DNA of 50,970 nucleotides, taken from Gemmatimonadaceae bacterium. GTDB lineage: Bacteria; Gemmatimonadota; Gemmatimonadetes; Gemmatimonadales; Gemmatimonadaceae. The notes under the pieces are model-generated. The model was not told where the DNA came from and ran no database searches. It worked only from the letters and a program-made list of their open reading frames with translations. Positions 1 to 8,849 of this stretch are shown one piece after another. Location: positions 1 to 50,970 of the forward strand of contig JAICNG010000019.1 of the NCBI GenBank assembly GCA_025931335.1. The letters are read 5' to 3'. Position 1 is the stretch's first letter. Every line of letters starts with the position of its first letter. Made by a program: the position numbers and the translations under genes.

Positions 1-803
1 CGCACGTTGCGGAGGGCAACGGTCACGGCATCCTGGGCCTCGGCGACGCTCACCCCGGGCCGCGGCTTCACGACGATCCAGAGCGCATTCGTCTTGTCGA
101 TCGTGTACTGGTGATCCGCCAGGCGGAACGGGATGATGGCGCCGACTTCCTGCCCGGGGGGAGCGAAGATGTTCTCCGGGGGCACGTACAGTCCGATCAC
201 CTGGGCGGGACGCCCCGCGACCTGCACCCGGGCGCCTAACGGGTCGACGTAGCCGAAAATGCGCTGCGCCATCCCCTCATCGAGGACCACTACCGACGCG
301 CCACTCGCCAGCTCGGCCGGCGTGAACCATCGCCCTCGAACGAGCTCGCCTCCCTGAACCTCCTGGTACCGCTCGTCCGCGCCGAAGAACGTGATCGTCT
401 GGGTGCGTGCGCCGCGATACTCCAGTCGCCCGAAGAGCTGCGCCCAGATCGCCGCGTAGTCCACCTCGGGCAGCCGCGCGATCCGTTCCGCCTCGCGCGC
501 GGAGAGATCGGGCCGGATGCGCACTGCCTTCGGGAGCTGATCCGGGTTGAGCGGCGTTTGCGAGAAGTACTTGATGACGTAGAACGTCGTCGGCCCCGCG
601 ATCTCGATGGTGTGGACGATCTGCTGGCGGATCCCCTGGACGATCGCCGCCATCGCCATCACCGTCGATACGCCGATCACGACGCCCAGGACGGTGAGGC
701 TCGAGCGAAGCTTGTTGGCGCGCAGCGTGTCGAGCGCGATGCCGATGTTCTCGGCGAGCGTGTCGCCGCGAACGGTGGTGAGCGCTCCGCGAACGGACTT
801 CAT
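1..803 (-). CDS. MacB-type ABC transporter permease, 3' part cut by window edge (permease D)
   Basis: The reading frame opens at an ATG at 803 and runs off the left edge, giving about 267 residues of a roughly 410-residue protein. After a short cytoplasmic stretch there is one membrane helix (about residues 35-58) and then a MacB-like periplasmic domain. The C-terminal FtsX-like three-helix domain lies outside the window. The ATG overlaps the stop of the upstream permease in an ATGA, so translation is probably coupled. The region after helix 1 (AGPTTFYVIKYF) closely resembles the same region of the permease at 4234-5499 (AGPTSFFIYKF), so these two are paralogues. By family, it should move substrate or drive mechanotransmission in a tripartite efflux pump together with the ATPase encoded upstream. 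The substrate is unknown. Confidence 0.9.
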   Translation of the reverse strand, partial: MKSVRGALTTVRGDTLAENIGIALDTLRANKLRSSLTVLGVVIGVSTVMAMAAIVQGIRQQIVHTIEIAGPTTFYVIKYFSQTPLNPDQLPKAVRIRPDLSAREAERIARLPEVDYAAIWAQLFGRLEYRGARTQTITFFGADERYQEVQGGELVRGRWFTPAELASGASVVVLDEGMAQRIFGYVDPLGARVQVAGRPAQVIGLYVPPENIFAPPGQEVGAIIPFRLADHQYTIDKTNALWIVVKPRPGVSVAEAQDAVTVALRNV

Positions 804-2041
804 TCGGCGCGCAAGGCGGCGATGGGGTTGAGACGCGCCGCACGCGATGCGGGATACACGCCGAACAGCACGCCGACGCCGGCGCCGAGCGCCAGCGCGA
901 GGGCCACCGACCACCAGGTGACGCGGGCCGGCAGGGGGGAGACCGCCGCCACCAACTGCGCGAACGCCCACCCCGCGGCCACCCCGCCAATCCCCCCCAG
1001 GGCCGCCAGCGCTATGGCCTCGGCGAGAAACTGCCGGCTGATGTCGCGCGCTCGCGCACCCACCGATTTGCGAATTCCGATTTCTCGCGTTCGCTCGTTC
1101 ACCGCCATCAACATGATGTTCATGATGACGATGCCGCCGACGACGATGCCGATGGCCACGACGGCCGGAATCGCGCTGAACAGCACGCGCGTGAGCCGCT
1201 TCCAGAAATCGACGAGGGCGTCCGCCGTCTCCACCGAGAAGTCGTTGTCTTCCCCGGGCCGCAGACCGTGCGCGATGCGCATCGCCTCCTCGGCGCGCTG
1301 CATCCCGCCCGCGACGTCGGCCGCTTCGGCCATCTTCACGGATACCGTCGTCGTTTGCCGCCGCCCGTACAGCGCCTCGAACGAGCTGAGCGGAAGCATG
1401 ACGAAGCCGTCAAACGATTGGCCGAGTACGCGCCCCTTCTTCTCGACGACGCCGACCACCTCGAAGCGCTGGCCCCGGATACGCACGTAGCGACCGACGG
1501 CCTCCGCACCTTCGAAGAGGCGATCCGCGACGTCCCATCCGAGCACGACCACTGGCCGGCGCTCGCGCACGTCGATCTCGGTGAGCGGGCGGCCGTCGGC
1601 GAACCGGTAATCCTGCACCACCTGATACGGGGGCGTCACCCCGAAGATGAGCACGTCCCCGACGACGCGATCGCGCCATTCGACGTCGGACTGCGGCGTG
1701 GGCCATCCGGACGTGATTCCCACGGCGACCGCCTGGGGGAGAGCCGCCGCCACGGTGCGGGCGTCGTCAGCGGTGATGCGAGGGCGGCGCTGGATGCGTT
1801 TCCATTCCTCGTCGTCGAAGAACCCGACGCGGATGGGGATGCGCCTCACCTGGAAGGCATTCGCGCCGATGATCGCGTCGGCGATGTTCTCGCGGACGTA
1901 GGCGTTCATCCCCTGGATGATCGCCACGACCGCCACGAGAAACGCGACCGAGACAACGATGCCGAGCGTCGTGAAGAACGACCTCAGCGCGTTCGCGCGC
2001 AGCTGGGTAAGCGCGACCTTGATGACGTCCGCATAGCGCAT
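800..2041 (-). CDS. MacB-type ABC transporter permease (permease C)
   Basis: 413 residues without a fused ATPase domain. There is one N-terminal helix (about 20-45), a MacB periplasmic core domain (about 50-280), and a C-terminal FtsX domain with three helices (about 285-400). The cytoplasmic coupling motif REIGIRKSVGAR and the family-typical end YPASRAARLNPIAALRAE are visible. It resembles the permease at 5499-6743 more than its immediate neighbour (DFSVETADALVDFW here, DFSIETTESALTFW there). It forms an ATGA overlap with permease D and lies downstream of the Ig-like gene, with an imperfect dyad just before its start. It probably pairs with D as a heterodimer and uses the single ATPase of the locus. 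That pairing is inference. Confidence 0.92.
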   Translation of the reverse strand: MRYADVIKVALTQLRANALRSFFTTLGIVVSVAFLVAVVAIIQGMNAYVRENIADAIIGANAFQVRRIPIRVGFFDDEEWKRIQRRPRITADDARTVAAALPQAVAVGITSGWPTPQSDVEWRDRVVGDVLIFGVTPPYQVVQDYRFADGRPLTEIDVRERRPVVVLGWDVADRLFEGAEAVGRYVRIRGQRFEVVGVVEKKGRVLGQSFDGFVMLPLSSFEALYGRRQTTTVSVKMAEAADVAGGMQRAEEAMRIAHGLRPGEDNDFSVETADALVDFWKRLTRVLFSAIPAVVAIGIVVGGIVIMNIMLMAVNERTREIGIRKSVGARARDISRQFLAEAIALAALGGIGGVAAGWAFAQLVAAVSPLPARVTWWSVALALALGAGVGVLFGVYPASRAARLNPIAALRAE

Positions 2042-2043
2042 CG

Positions 2044-2080
2044 TTGTGTCAACGATCGGCGCTCGCCAATCGTGTCACAA
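2044..2080. promoter_or_regulatory. Imperfect dyad immediately upstream of permease C
   Basis: Left half 2044-2060 begins TTGTGTCAACGAT and right half 2065-2080 ends ATCGTGTCACAA. They are inverted copies with small gaps around a 4-base centre. On the minus strand the dyad ends 2-3 bases before the ATG at 2041, and no Shine-Dalgarno is visible there. It could be an operator or a hairpin that controls translation of permease C. It is too long-spaced for a Crp site. Confidence 0.35.
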
Positions 2081-2096
2081 GGACTTGCGCGCGGCG

Positions 2097-4064
2097 CTAG
2101 CTCGTCTTCTTCTTCGGCTTGGTGCTCGAGCGAGCGGGAGCCTTGGCCGGCGTTTTCGCCGGCGCCTTGTTGGTCGTGGGAAGGGACACGCGTGCTGCCA
2201 GCGTCGCGCTCGCCCCGCTGCCGATCACGCGCGCGACGAGCGACTGCTCGACCGCATCGCGTCCCAGCGTCCACCGCGTGCGAGCGCGGCCCTTTTCGTC
2301 GGTGACCACCCGCGCGGGCGACAACGCGCCCGAGGTCGCCTTGAACGTCACCGTGGCTCCCTTCACGACGTTACCGAACTCGTCCGTGACACGGGCTTCC
2401 ACGCCGCTTCCGAGGAGCTTGCCAGGCGTCCCGACGGCCTGCTTCGGCGTCAGCTCGATTGCCGATGCCGTTCCCGGTCGCGCGGTTGCGCTCACGATCA
2501 GAGGCCGCGCGATGCCTTCCACACGCACCGACATGGTGTGCGGCCCCGGCTCCCGGTCGAGTGTCCAGAGGGCGCGCGCGACGCCGGTCGTGTCGGCCAT
2601 GATCGCCGAGTCGGCGACCGAGCCTTGCACGGGTGCGAAGTAGACGACGGCGCTGGGCACCGGGTTGCCGGCGTGATCGAGCACCTTGATCGCGACTTTT
2701 TTCGCGAGCGCCGCGCCCACCGTGCCGGTCTGCGTATTGCCGCCCACGATCCACGCCGTCGACGCGGTGCCTGGCTTCGCCGAGGCAGCGATGACGACGG
2801 GCGGGACCGCACGGGTCGTCCCCACCTGTGCTCTCACGCGCTGCCGCCCAGCGCGATTGGAGAGCGTCCATTCCACGCGCGCCTCCCCGAGCGAGTCCGT
2901 GCGAGGCGAGAGCGGCGTGAGCGTTCCGCCGTCGAGCGCAACCCAGGTGACGGGAACGTCGGTGAGCGGGCGGCCGGCGGTGTCGGTCACGCGAATGGCG
3001 ACGGGCCGAGCGAGCTTCGCGCCGATGTCCGCCATCTGGCCGGTGTCCAGCGCGACGATGCGGGTCTCCGCGGCGATCGGCTCGGCATCGGCGGTCACCG
3101 CGAGGGCGCTGTCGATACCCTCCGCCAGGACCAGCAACCGGCGCGATCCAGGGATTGGCCCCATTCGCCACACCGTCTGAGCACGTCCGTCGGCGTCGGT
3201 GACGGCCGTGTCGGGCTCCGCCGCTCCCTCACCACCCTCGAGGCGAAAGCGAACCTTCGCTCGGGGAATCGGGAGGCCATGACGCGAGACGACGCGAACG
3301 ACGACGGGCAGCGGGAGCGCCGCACGCGCCGGCGCACGCTGATTGTCGCCGGATGCCACGCGCAGGGCGAAGGCGGTTGGAATGACGGTGACAGGCGCCT
3401 GCGCGCGGACGCCATCGATCGTCGCTTCGAGAATTGCCCGCCCGGGACGCACCGCCCTGAAGAGGCCGTTCGAGTCGACGGCGACGATGGCGCTGTCGGT
3501 CGTTCGCCATTTCGCGAACATGCCCGGGATGACGTAGCCGCGCCGATCGACGCCACGCGCCGAGATGGCGCGTACCTCGCTGTCGCGCATGACGATGTCG
3601 CTGTCGCCGGCAACCCGAACGCTGGCGACGTACGGGCGGACGACGACGCGTGACCGCGCCACCAGCCCTCCGACGGTCGCGGTGACCGTCGTGACTCCGG
3701 GGGCATGCGCGATGACCGCGCCACTCTCGGTGACGGACGCGATCTCGGGGTGGTCGCTGATCCAGTTGAGCGAGGCGCCGACGAGCGCGCTTCCGCTCTT
3801 GTCCTTGACGGTCGCCGTGAGCTGTAGCGTGTCGTTCAGGGCGTCGGCCGTATCCGCGCTCGGGGAGATGCCAACCCACACGGCGCCGATGTCGCCGACG
3901 GTGAGGTGCGCGGCATCATCGCCGATCACCCCGTACGCGCGCGCGAACGACAACACCGAGACGAGCGCGGCCAGCGTCGACACCGTTTTTGCGAACGATG
4001 ACGTCGCCTTCGTGACCGACCGGTGGGTGACTGGAAGCTTGCTGCGGGGGACGCTCTCGCTCAT
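2097..4064 (-). CDS. Secreted multi-domain Ig-like (BIG2/Big1) protein in an efflux operon
   Basis: 655 residues. The N-terminus has basic residues followed by a hydrophobic stretch (about 24-45), consistent with a signal peptide or anchor. Next come about two BIG2-type domains (roughly 60-145 and 150-230, with the typical 'W.S..P.IA.V...G...A..PG...V.A' pattern). Four Big1-like beta-sandwich repeats follow (roughly 235-325, 330-425, 430-520, 525-615), each with a 'D..G.A...W.L' strand. The last 24 residues are a Pro/Ala/Lys/Arg tail ending KPKKKTS. Such proteins are usually extracytoplasmic adhesive or scaffold modules. No enzyme motif is visible. It sits between two permease pairs of the efflux operon, on the same strand, after repeat element A. 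A role as cell-surface partner or passenger of the pump is possible but unproven. Confidence 0.85.
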   Translation of the reverse strand: MSESVPRSKLPVTHRSVTKATSSFAKTVSTLAALVSVLSFARAYGVIGDDAAHLTVGDIGAVWVGISPSADTADALNDTLQLTATVKDKSGSALVGASLNWISDHPEIASVTESGAVIAHAPGVTTVTATVGGLVARSRVVVRPYVASVRVAGDSDIVMRDSEVRAISARGVDRRGYVIPGMFAKWRTTDSAIVAVDSNGLFRAVRPGRAILEATIDGVRAQAPVTVIPTAFALRVASGDNQRAPARAALPLPVVVRVVSRHGLPIPRAKVRFRLEGGEGAAEPDTAVTDADGRAQTVWRMGPIPGSRRLLVLAEGIDSALAVTADAEPIAAETRIVALDTGQMADIGAKLARPVAIRVTDTAGRPLTDVPVTWVALDGGTLTPLSPRTDSLGEARVEWTLSNRAGRQRVRAQVGTTRAVPPVVIAASAKPGTASTAWIVGGNTQTGTVGAALAKKVAIKVLDHAGNPVPSAVVYFAPVQGSVADSAIMADTTGVARALWTLDREPGPHTMSVRVEGIARPLIVSATARPGTASAIELTPKQAVGTPGKLLGSGVEARVTDEFGNVVKGATVTFKATSGALSPARVVTDEKGRARTRWTLGRDAVEQSLVARVIGSGASATLAARVSLPTTNKAPAKTPAKAPARSSTKPKKKTS

Positions 4065-4106
4065 ACGGGGAGGACTGGATGAGCGAGGCTGCGGTCACGG
4101 AAAACC

Positions 4107-4229
4107 GGGGGATCGAAGGTGTCAAAGGGGTCGAGGGATCGAAGGGGAACTTCAGACTCGCGCGTAACTTACAACGCGCCATTGAAGTTCCCCTCGAACG
4201 CCATCGATCCCGTCGATCCCGTCGGCCCC
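4107..4229. repeat. Stop-proximal inverted repeat, element A (8-9 base units)
   Basis: On the minus strand it begins 4 bases after the stop codon of permease B. The arms are built from GGGATCGA-like units of 8-9 bases. An inner stem pairs 4141-4155 (GGGGAACTTCA core) with 4183-4196, followed by GCGCG/CGCGC and a 10-base loop centred near 4170. It separates permease B from the Ig-like gene. There is no T-run. This is one of eight related elements in the window. Confidence 0.8.
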
Positions 4230-4233
4230 TCAG

Positions 4234-5499
4234 CTATTCGTACCTCAGCGCCTCCACCGGGTCCAGCCGCGCCGCGCGCATGGCCGGCAGGATGCCGAAG
4301 AGGATCCCCGTCGCCGCGCTGCCGGCCACCGCCACACCGATCCAGAACGGGGTCATCGCCGCCTCGATCGGCGTGTTGCTGCGCACGATCCAGGTGACCA
4401 CCGCTCCCATCGCGAGCCCTACCGCGGCGCCCACGCCGGTGAGCGTGACGGCCTCGACCAGGAACTGCCACATGATCGTCAGGCGCGTCGCGCCCAACGC
4501 CTTTCGCACGCCGATCTCCCGGGTGCGCTCGGTGACGCTGATCATCATGATCGCGATCACGCCCACACCGCCCACGATCAGGCCGATCGCGGACAGCACG
4601 AACATGACGATGAAGAACACGCCGGTCAGCTTGTTCCAGAACTCGAACAGCTTCTCCTGGGGCGTGACGAAGAACGTGTTCTCCTCCGCCGGGCCCAGCC
4701 CCCGAATCGACCGCAACCGCGCGATCACGTCGTCCATCGCGACGTCGCGGGCCACCCCATCCACCGGCTTCACGGTCATGTCGGCCCAGCGCGTCCATAC
4801 CGCCAGGTGGCGCCGGCCCGATTCGAACGGCACGATCGCGCGGGGCCGGTCGCCCCCTTCACGCCCCGGCGTTCCGAGGAAGCTCGCCTTGTAGTGGTAG
4901 AGGCCGATCACCCGGAAATGCTGCCGATTGATCGTGATGAACTTGCCGATCGGGTCTGACTCGCCGAACAGCCGCTCCGCCATCAGGTCGTTGATGATGA
5001 CGACACGCGCGCCGGTCTCGTTCTCGGCATAGGTGAAGCTGCGTCCCGGCGAGATGTCGCCCCCATCGACGTCGGTCCATCCCGGCGTGTACAGGTCGAG
5101 CAGTCCGCCCTTGAGCTGACGGTCCTTGAACTTGAACGTCGCCGACGTGCCCACGTGGGTGGTGACGCCGCGAATACTCGAGAGGCGGGCGAGCGCATCC
5201 CCCTCCTCGGTGGTGAGCGGCGGGTAGTGGATCCAAGGGCAGGTCTCGTCGGTTCCGTCGCAGACGTTGAAGTCGATCGGAAACTTGTAGATGAAGAACG
5301 ACGTCGGCCCCGCCGCCTCGAAGTCACGGGCGACGCTGCGATTGATGCCGTAGATGGCGGCCGAGATGGCGACGACGGTAAAGACGCCGATGGCGACGCC
5401 GAGAATGGTGAGGGCGGCGCGCACCTTGTTCGACCGGATCGAATCGAACGCGATGCCGACCCCCTCGAGCAGGTTGAAGATGCGAGCGGAGATGCTCAT
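4234..5499 (-). CDS. MacB-type ABC transporter permease (permease B)
   Basis: 421 residues starting at the ATG at 5499 (MSISARIFNLLEG). This start shares one base with the upstream permease stop (TGATG), and a longer frame upstream is not needed. Helix 1 lies at about 25-50 and is followed by a MacB periplasmic domain and a C-terminal FtsX domain with three helices. The coupling motif is REIGVRKALGATR and the C-terminal end is RAARLDPVEALRYE. The periplasmic domain contains two cysteines (VCDGTDETC, about residues 65-73) absent from the other three permeases, which could form a disulfide. It is closest to permease D at the window edge. It lies between permease A and repeat element A, which may end this part of the transcript. 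Confidence 0.92.
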   Translation of the reverse strand: MSISARIFNLLEGVGIAFDSIRSNKVRAALTILGVAIGVFTVVAISAAIYGINRSVARDFEAAGPTSFFIYKFPIDFNVCDGTDETCPWIHYPPLTTEEGDALARLSSIRGVTTHVGTSATFKFKDRQLKGGLLDLYTPGWTDVDGGDISPGRSFTYAENETGARVVIINDLMAERLFGESDPIGKFITINRQHFRVIGLYHYKASFLGTPGREGGDRPRAIVPFESGRRHLAVWTRWADMTVKPVDGVARDVAMDDVIARLRSIRGLGPAEENTFFVTPQEKLFEFWNKLTGVFFIVMFVLSAIGLIVGGVGVIAIMMISVTERTREIGVRKALGATRLTIMWQFLVEAVTLTGVGAAVGLAMGAVVTWIVRSNTPIEAAMTPFWIGVAVAGSAATGILFGILPAMRAARLDPVEALRYE

Positions 5500-6743
5500 C
5501 ACAGCTCCTGTCGCAGCGCGACGATTGGATCGAGCCGCGCGGCGCGCGCGGCCGGGTACATGCCGGAGACAATCCCGACCCCGGCGCCGAGGATGACGGC
5601 GGTGACGACCGACCACGGGGCGACGCTCGCCGGCATGGGGCTCGCCTGCTCGACGATCGCCGCCAGTCCCATTCCGAGCAGAATGCCGAACGCCGCGCCG
5701 ATGGTGCTGAGCGTCGCCGCCTCGACGAGGAACTGCGAGAGGATGTCTCGCCGGCGTGCCCCGAGCGATTTGCGGATGCCGATCTCGCGGGTGCGCTGGG
5801 CCACGGCCACCAGCATGATGTTCATGATCACGATCGCCCCCACGAGAAGCCCGAGGGCCGGCAGCACCACCCCCGCCATGACGAGAATGTTCTCGATCTT
5901 CGCCCAGAACGTGAGCGCCGACTCCGTCGTCTCGATGGAGAAATCGTCAGGCTGGGACGGGCGGAGCTTGTGCCGCCCACGCATGACCTGGCGCACGCGC
6001 TCCATCCCCTCCTGCATCCCCAGCATCGAGTTCGACTTGAGGATGATGCCGTCGATCACGCCGAACCGGCGATTGAGCAGTCGCGCCATGGGCGAGTTCA
6101 TCGGCGCGACGACGAACTTGTCCACCGACAGGCCGAAGACGGAGCCCTGCTCCTCCATGACGCCGATGATGCGATACGGCACGCCCCCGATGCGGAGCTC
6201 GCGGCCCAGTGCCTCGGTCGTGGGGAAGAAGCGCTTCTTCACATCCTGACCGATGACGACGACCTTCGCGCCCATCGCGAACTCGTGCGGTGCGATGAGC
6301 CGGCCGCTCGCGGCGTTGAGGCTCCGGATCTCGAAGAACTGGCCGTCGACGGCGAATGCCTCGACATCGCGCGGCCGCATGTCCTTGGTGGAGACGGGGA
6401 TGTTGTCGCGGCTCTCGATCGCCCACAGGATGTCGGGCGGGAGGGCGGCGACTACCGGCTCCACGTCGTGTCGCATGATGCGCTGCCGGCGTGCGTACGA
6501 CCGCCACTCCTCGTCCGTCGTGTTCATCTCGAAGTACGGACGGTGCCGCAGCGTGAAGGTGTTCACGCCCATCAGCTTTCCGGCGAATTCCTCCTCCATG
6601 TACCGGCCCATGCCGTTGATCACGGCGACGACCGCGATGAGGAACATGACGCCGATCGTGACGCCGAGGAGCGTGAAGAAGCTCTTCAGCTTGTGCGCCC
6701 GGATCTGCGACAGGGCGAGGCGGATGGCTTCGAGGAATGACAC
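5499..6743 (-). CDS. MacB-type ABC transporter permease (permease A)
   Basis: 414 residues from a GTG start at 6743, one base after the stop of the ATPase gene. The layout is helix 1 (about 20-44), a MacB periplasmic domain, and a C-terminal FtsX domain with REIGIRKSLGARR and the end YPAARAARLDPIVALRQEL. It is the first permease after the ATPase and overlaps permease B by one base. It is paralogous to permease C. By family knowledge, MacB-type permeases act as dimers that pull substrate from the periplasm through the adaptor and outer-membrane channel. The pairing of A with B is inferred from the overlap. Confidence 0.93.
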   Translation of the reverse strand: MSFLEAIRLALSQIRAHKLKSFFTLLGVTIGVMFLIAVVAVINGMGRYMEEEFAGKLMGVNTFTLRHRPYFEMNTTDEEWRSYARRQRIMRHDVEPVVAALPPDILWAIESRDNIPVSTKDMRPRDVEAFAVDGQFFEIRSLNAASGRLIAPHEFAMGAKVVVIGQDVKKRFFPTTEALGRELRIGGVPYRIIGVMEEQGSVFGLSVDKFVVAPMNSPMARLLNRRFGVIDGIILKSNSMLGMQEGMERVRQVMRGRHKLRPSQPDDFSIETTESALTFWAKIENILVMAGVVLPALGLLVGAIVIMNIMLVAVAQRTREIGIRKSLGARRRDILSQFLVEAATLSTIGAAFGILLGMGLAAIVEQASPMPASVAPWSVVTAVILGAGVGIVSGMYPAARAARLDPIVALRQEL

Positions 6744-6744
6744 G

Positions 6745-7551
6745 TCAGTGCGCCGCTTGAGCGAGGGCGACGCGCGCGGCGAAGGTGTCGCGGCGCTCGT
6801 CGGATGAGATGCGCCCGTCGCGGAGCACCACGATGCGTCTGGCGTTCGCCGCGATGTCCGCCTCGTGCGTCACCATGATCACCGTCTGGCCTTCCGTGGC
6901 CAGCGACTCGAACACCCGCATGATCTCCGCCGACGTTCCCGAATCCAGATTCCCGGTCGGCTCGTCGGCGAGCAGAATGGCCGGCTCGTTGACGAGCGCG
7001 CGCGCGATCGCGACACGCTGTCGCTGACCGCCCGACAGCTCGTTGGGACGGTGATGCGCCCGGTCGCCAAGCTGCACGCGCTCGAGCGCCGCCGTCGCGC
7101 GACGCTTCCGCTCCTGCGACGGAATGCCCGCGTACACGAGCGGGAGCTCGACGTTGTGGAGCGCCGTCGCCCGCGGAAGAAGATTGAACGTCTGGAAGAC
7201 GAACCCGATCTCCCGGTTCCGGACGCGCGCGAGCTCATCGTCGCTCATGTCCGAGACCAGCATCCCGTTCAGCCAGTACTCTCCGGCCGTCGGCGTGTCG
7301 AGGCATCCAATCAGGTTCATGAGGGTCGACTTGCCTGAGCCCGACGGTCCCATGATCGCGACGTACTCGTTGCGCCGGATGGCGAGGTCCACGCCACGGA
7401 GGGCGTGGACGACCTCGCCCCCCATGTCGTAGTCGCGCTGAATGCCGCGCGTGACGATGACCCAGTCTTCCTCCGGCGCGAGTCCGGCGCTGCGAATGAC
7501 CGCTTCGCGCTCCGCGGTACTGCTGACGGGCGTGTCGTAGTGCGTGCTCAC
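6745..7551 (-). CDS. ABC transporter ATP-binding protein, LolD/MacB type
   Basis: 268 residues from a GTG start at 7551 that overlaps the adaptor stop (GTGA). Walker A GPSGSGKS is at 68-75, the Q-loop [11 protein letters not shown] at about 117-127, the signature LSGGQRQ at 172-178, Walker B ILLADEP at 192-198, and an H-loop in MVTHE. The ATPase is a separate polypeptide, whereas in MacB it is fused to the permease. It is the only ATPase gene visible for the four permeases, so it probably energises both pairs. It has an N-terminal extension of about 30 residues before the first strand. Confidence 0.96.
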   Translation of the reverse strand: MSTHYDTPVSSTAEREAVIRSAGLAPEEDWVIVTRGIQRDYDMGGEVVHALRGVDLAIRRNEYVAIMGPSGSGKSTLMNLIGCLDTPTAGEYWLNGMLVSDMSDDELARVRNREIGFVFQTFNLLPRATALHNVELPLVYAGIPSQERKRRATAALERVQLGDRAHHRPNELSGGQRQRVAIARALVNEPAILLADEPTGNLDSGTSAEIMRVFESLATEGQTVIMVTHEADIAANARRIVVLRDGRISSDERRDTFAARVALAQAAH

Positions 7552-8837
7552 GCTTTCGCTCCCTCGGCTGGCTTCTTCTCGTCCTGCTTCGCCTCGCGCA
7601 CGGCCGCGCCGTCCTTGAGCTCGCGAATGGCCTGATAGCTCCCGGCGACGATCTTCTCGCCCGGCTGCAGACCGTCGATCACCTCGAAGTACTCCTCGCC
7701 GGCGATGCCGACGCGCACCGGGCGGAAGGACACCTTGTTGTCGGCGCCGACGATGAACACGCCCTCGACATCACGGTGCCCTATCTGCTTCGTTGGCTCC
7801 CGGCCCAGCGCAATGGCCGCCGAGTCGCTCGACTTCGACGTCTCGTGCTCGCGCACGGTGAGCGCGATGATCGGCACCGCCAGCACGTTCGCTCGCGTGT
7901 CGGTAATGATCTTCGCGGTGGCCGAGAAGTCGGGGCGCGTCTCTGACGGCGGGTTCATGAGCTGCACCCTGACTTCATAGTCCACGGCCTGATCCGAGCC
8001 TTGCGGCCCGGCCGCGGCCAGCTTGATCGAGCTGTTGGAGATCTCGACCACCCGGCCGACGAACGACGTGTCGGGGAACGCATCGATCTCGACCATCGCC
8101 GAGTCGCCGAGCGAGATGCGCGCGACGTCGGTCTCGTCGACCTTGATCTTCGTCTCCAGCACGCTCATGTCGGCGATCGTCAGCAGGGTGGCCGCGTCCA
8201 TGTTGAACGTGCCGGGCACCGCCGTTTCGCCGAGCTCGACGTTCAGACGCGTGATGCGTCCGGCCATCGGCGCGAGGATGACGGTCTTGGCCAGGCTGGA
8301 CCGCGAATCGCGCAGCGTCGCCGCCGCCTGCTCGACGTTGTGGCGCGCTGACTGATAGAGCGCCTCGTTCACCTCGAGCGTCGTCTTGAGCTGCTCGAGC
8401 TGCTCGGCGGACACGAGCGTGGGATTCGCTTTCCGGATTTCCTCGGAGCGCGCGAGGTTGCTGCGAGCCTGCTCGAGGTTGGCTCGCGCCTGTGCCTCCT
8501 GCGCGCGCGCCGCGGCAAGCCCGGCCTCGGCGCGCTGGACGCCGGCCTGGTATTGAACGGGATCGATCTCGAGGAGGAACTGGCCCCGTGAGACCATCTG
8601 CCCTTCCTTCACCGCCAGACGGACGATCCGGCCGCTGATGTCGGCGGTAAGATCGACCTTCGTGCGCGGCTCCACCTGGCCGCTGGCCGTCACCGACGCC
8701 ACGAGATCGCGCCGCGCCACTTCTTCCATGCGGACTTCAGTCGCCTTGTTCCCCCGCTTCGACGCGGTCACGCCGACGCATGTCCCCACGACCAGGAGTA
8801 CCCCGACCCCGATCCCCCACTTGGTCTTCCGGCTCAT
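7548..8837 (-). CDS. Efflux periplasmic adaptor, HlyD/MacA (RND/ABC MFP) family
   Basis: 429 residues. An N-terminal membrane anchor (about 6-25) is followed by a beta-barrel/lipoyl half (about 55-95) and a heptad-rich coiled-coil hairpin rich in Ala, Glu and Gln (about 95-185). The second lipoyl half and beta-barrel follow (about 190-340), then the membrane-proximal domain containing [13 protein letters not shown] near residue 400. A good Shine-Dalgarno (GAGG) lies 8 bases before the ATG. It lies between the TolC-like gene and the ATPase, the standard order for an ABC tripartite pump. By family it bridges the inner-membrane permease and the outer-membrane channel in the periplasm. Confidence 0.95.
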   Translation of the reverse strand: MSRKTKWGIGVGVLLVVGTCVGVTASKRGNKATEVRMEEVARRDLVASVTASGQVEPRTKVDLTADISGRIVRLAVKEGQMVSRGQFLLEIDPVQYQAGVQRAEAGLAAARAQEAQARANLEQARSNLARSEEIRKANPTLVSAEQLEQLKTTLEVNEALYQSARHNVEQAAATLRDSRSSLAKTVILAPMAGRITRLNVELGETAVPGTFNMDAATLLTIADMSVLETKIKVDETDVARISLGDSAMVEIDAFPDTSFVGRVVEISNSSIKLAAAGPQGSDQAVDYEVRVQLMNPPSETRPDFSATAKIITDTRANVLAVPIIALTVREHETSKSSDSAAIALGREPTKQIGHRDVEGVFIVGADNKVSFRPVRVGIAGEEYFEVIDGLQPGEKIVAGSYQAIRELKDGAAVREAKQDEKKPAEGAKA

Positions 8838-8849
8838 TGTGATCCTCGT

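Noticed and set aside
4107-4229. Element A as an ordinary rho-independent terminator
   Set aside because: No T-run follows the stem on either strand, and the arms carry periodic 8-9 base units unlike the simple GC stems at 10425 and 31047.
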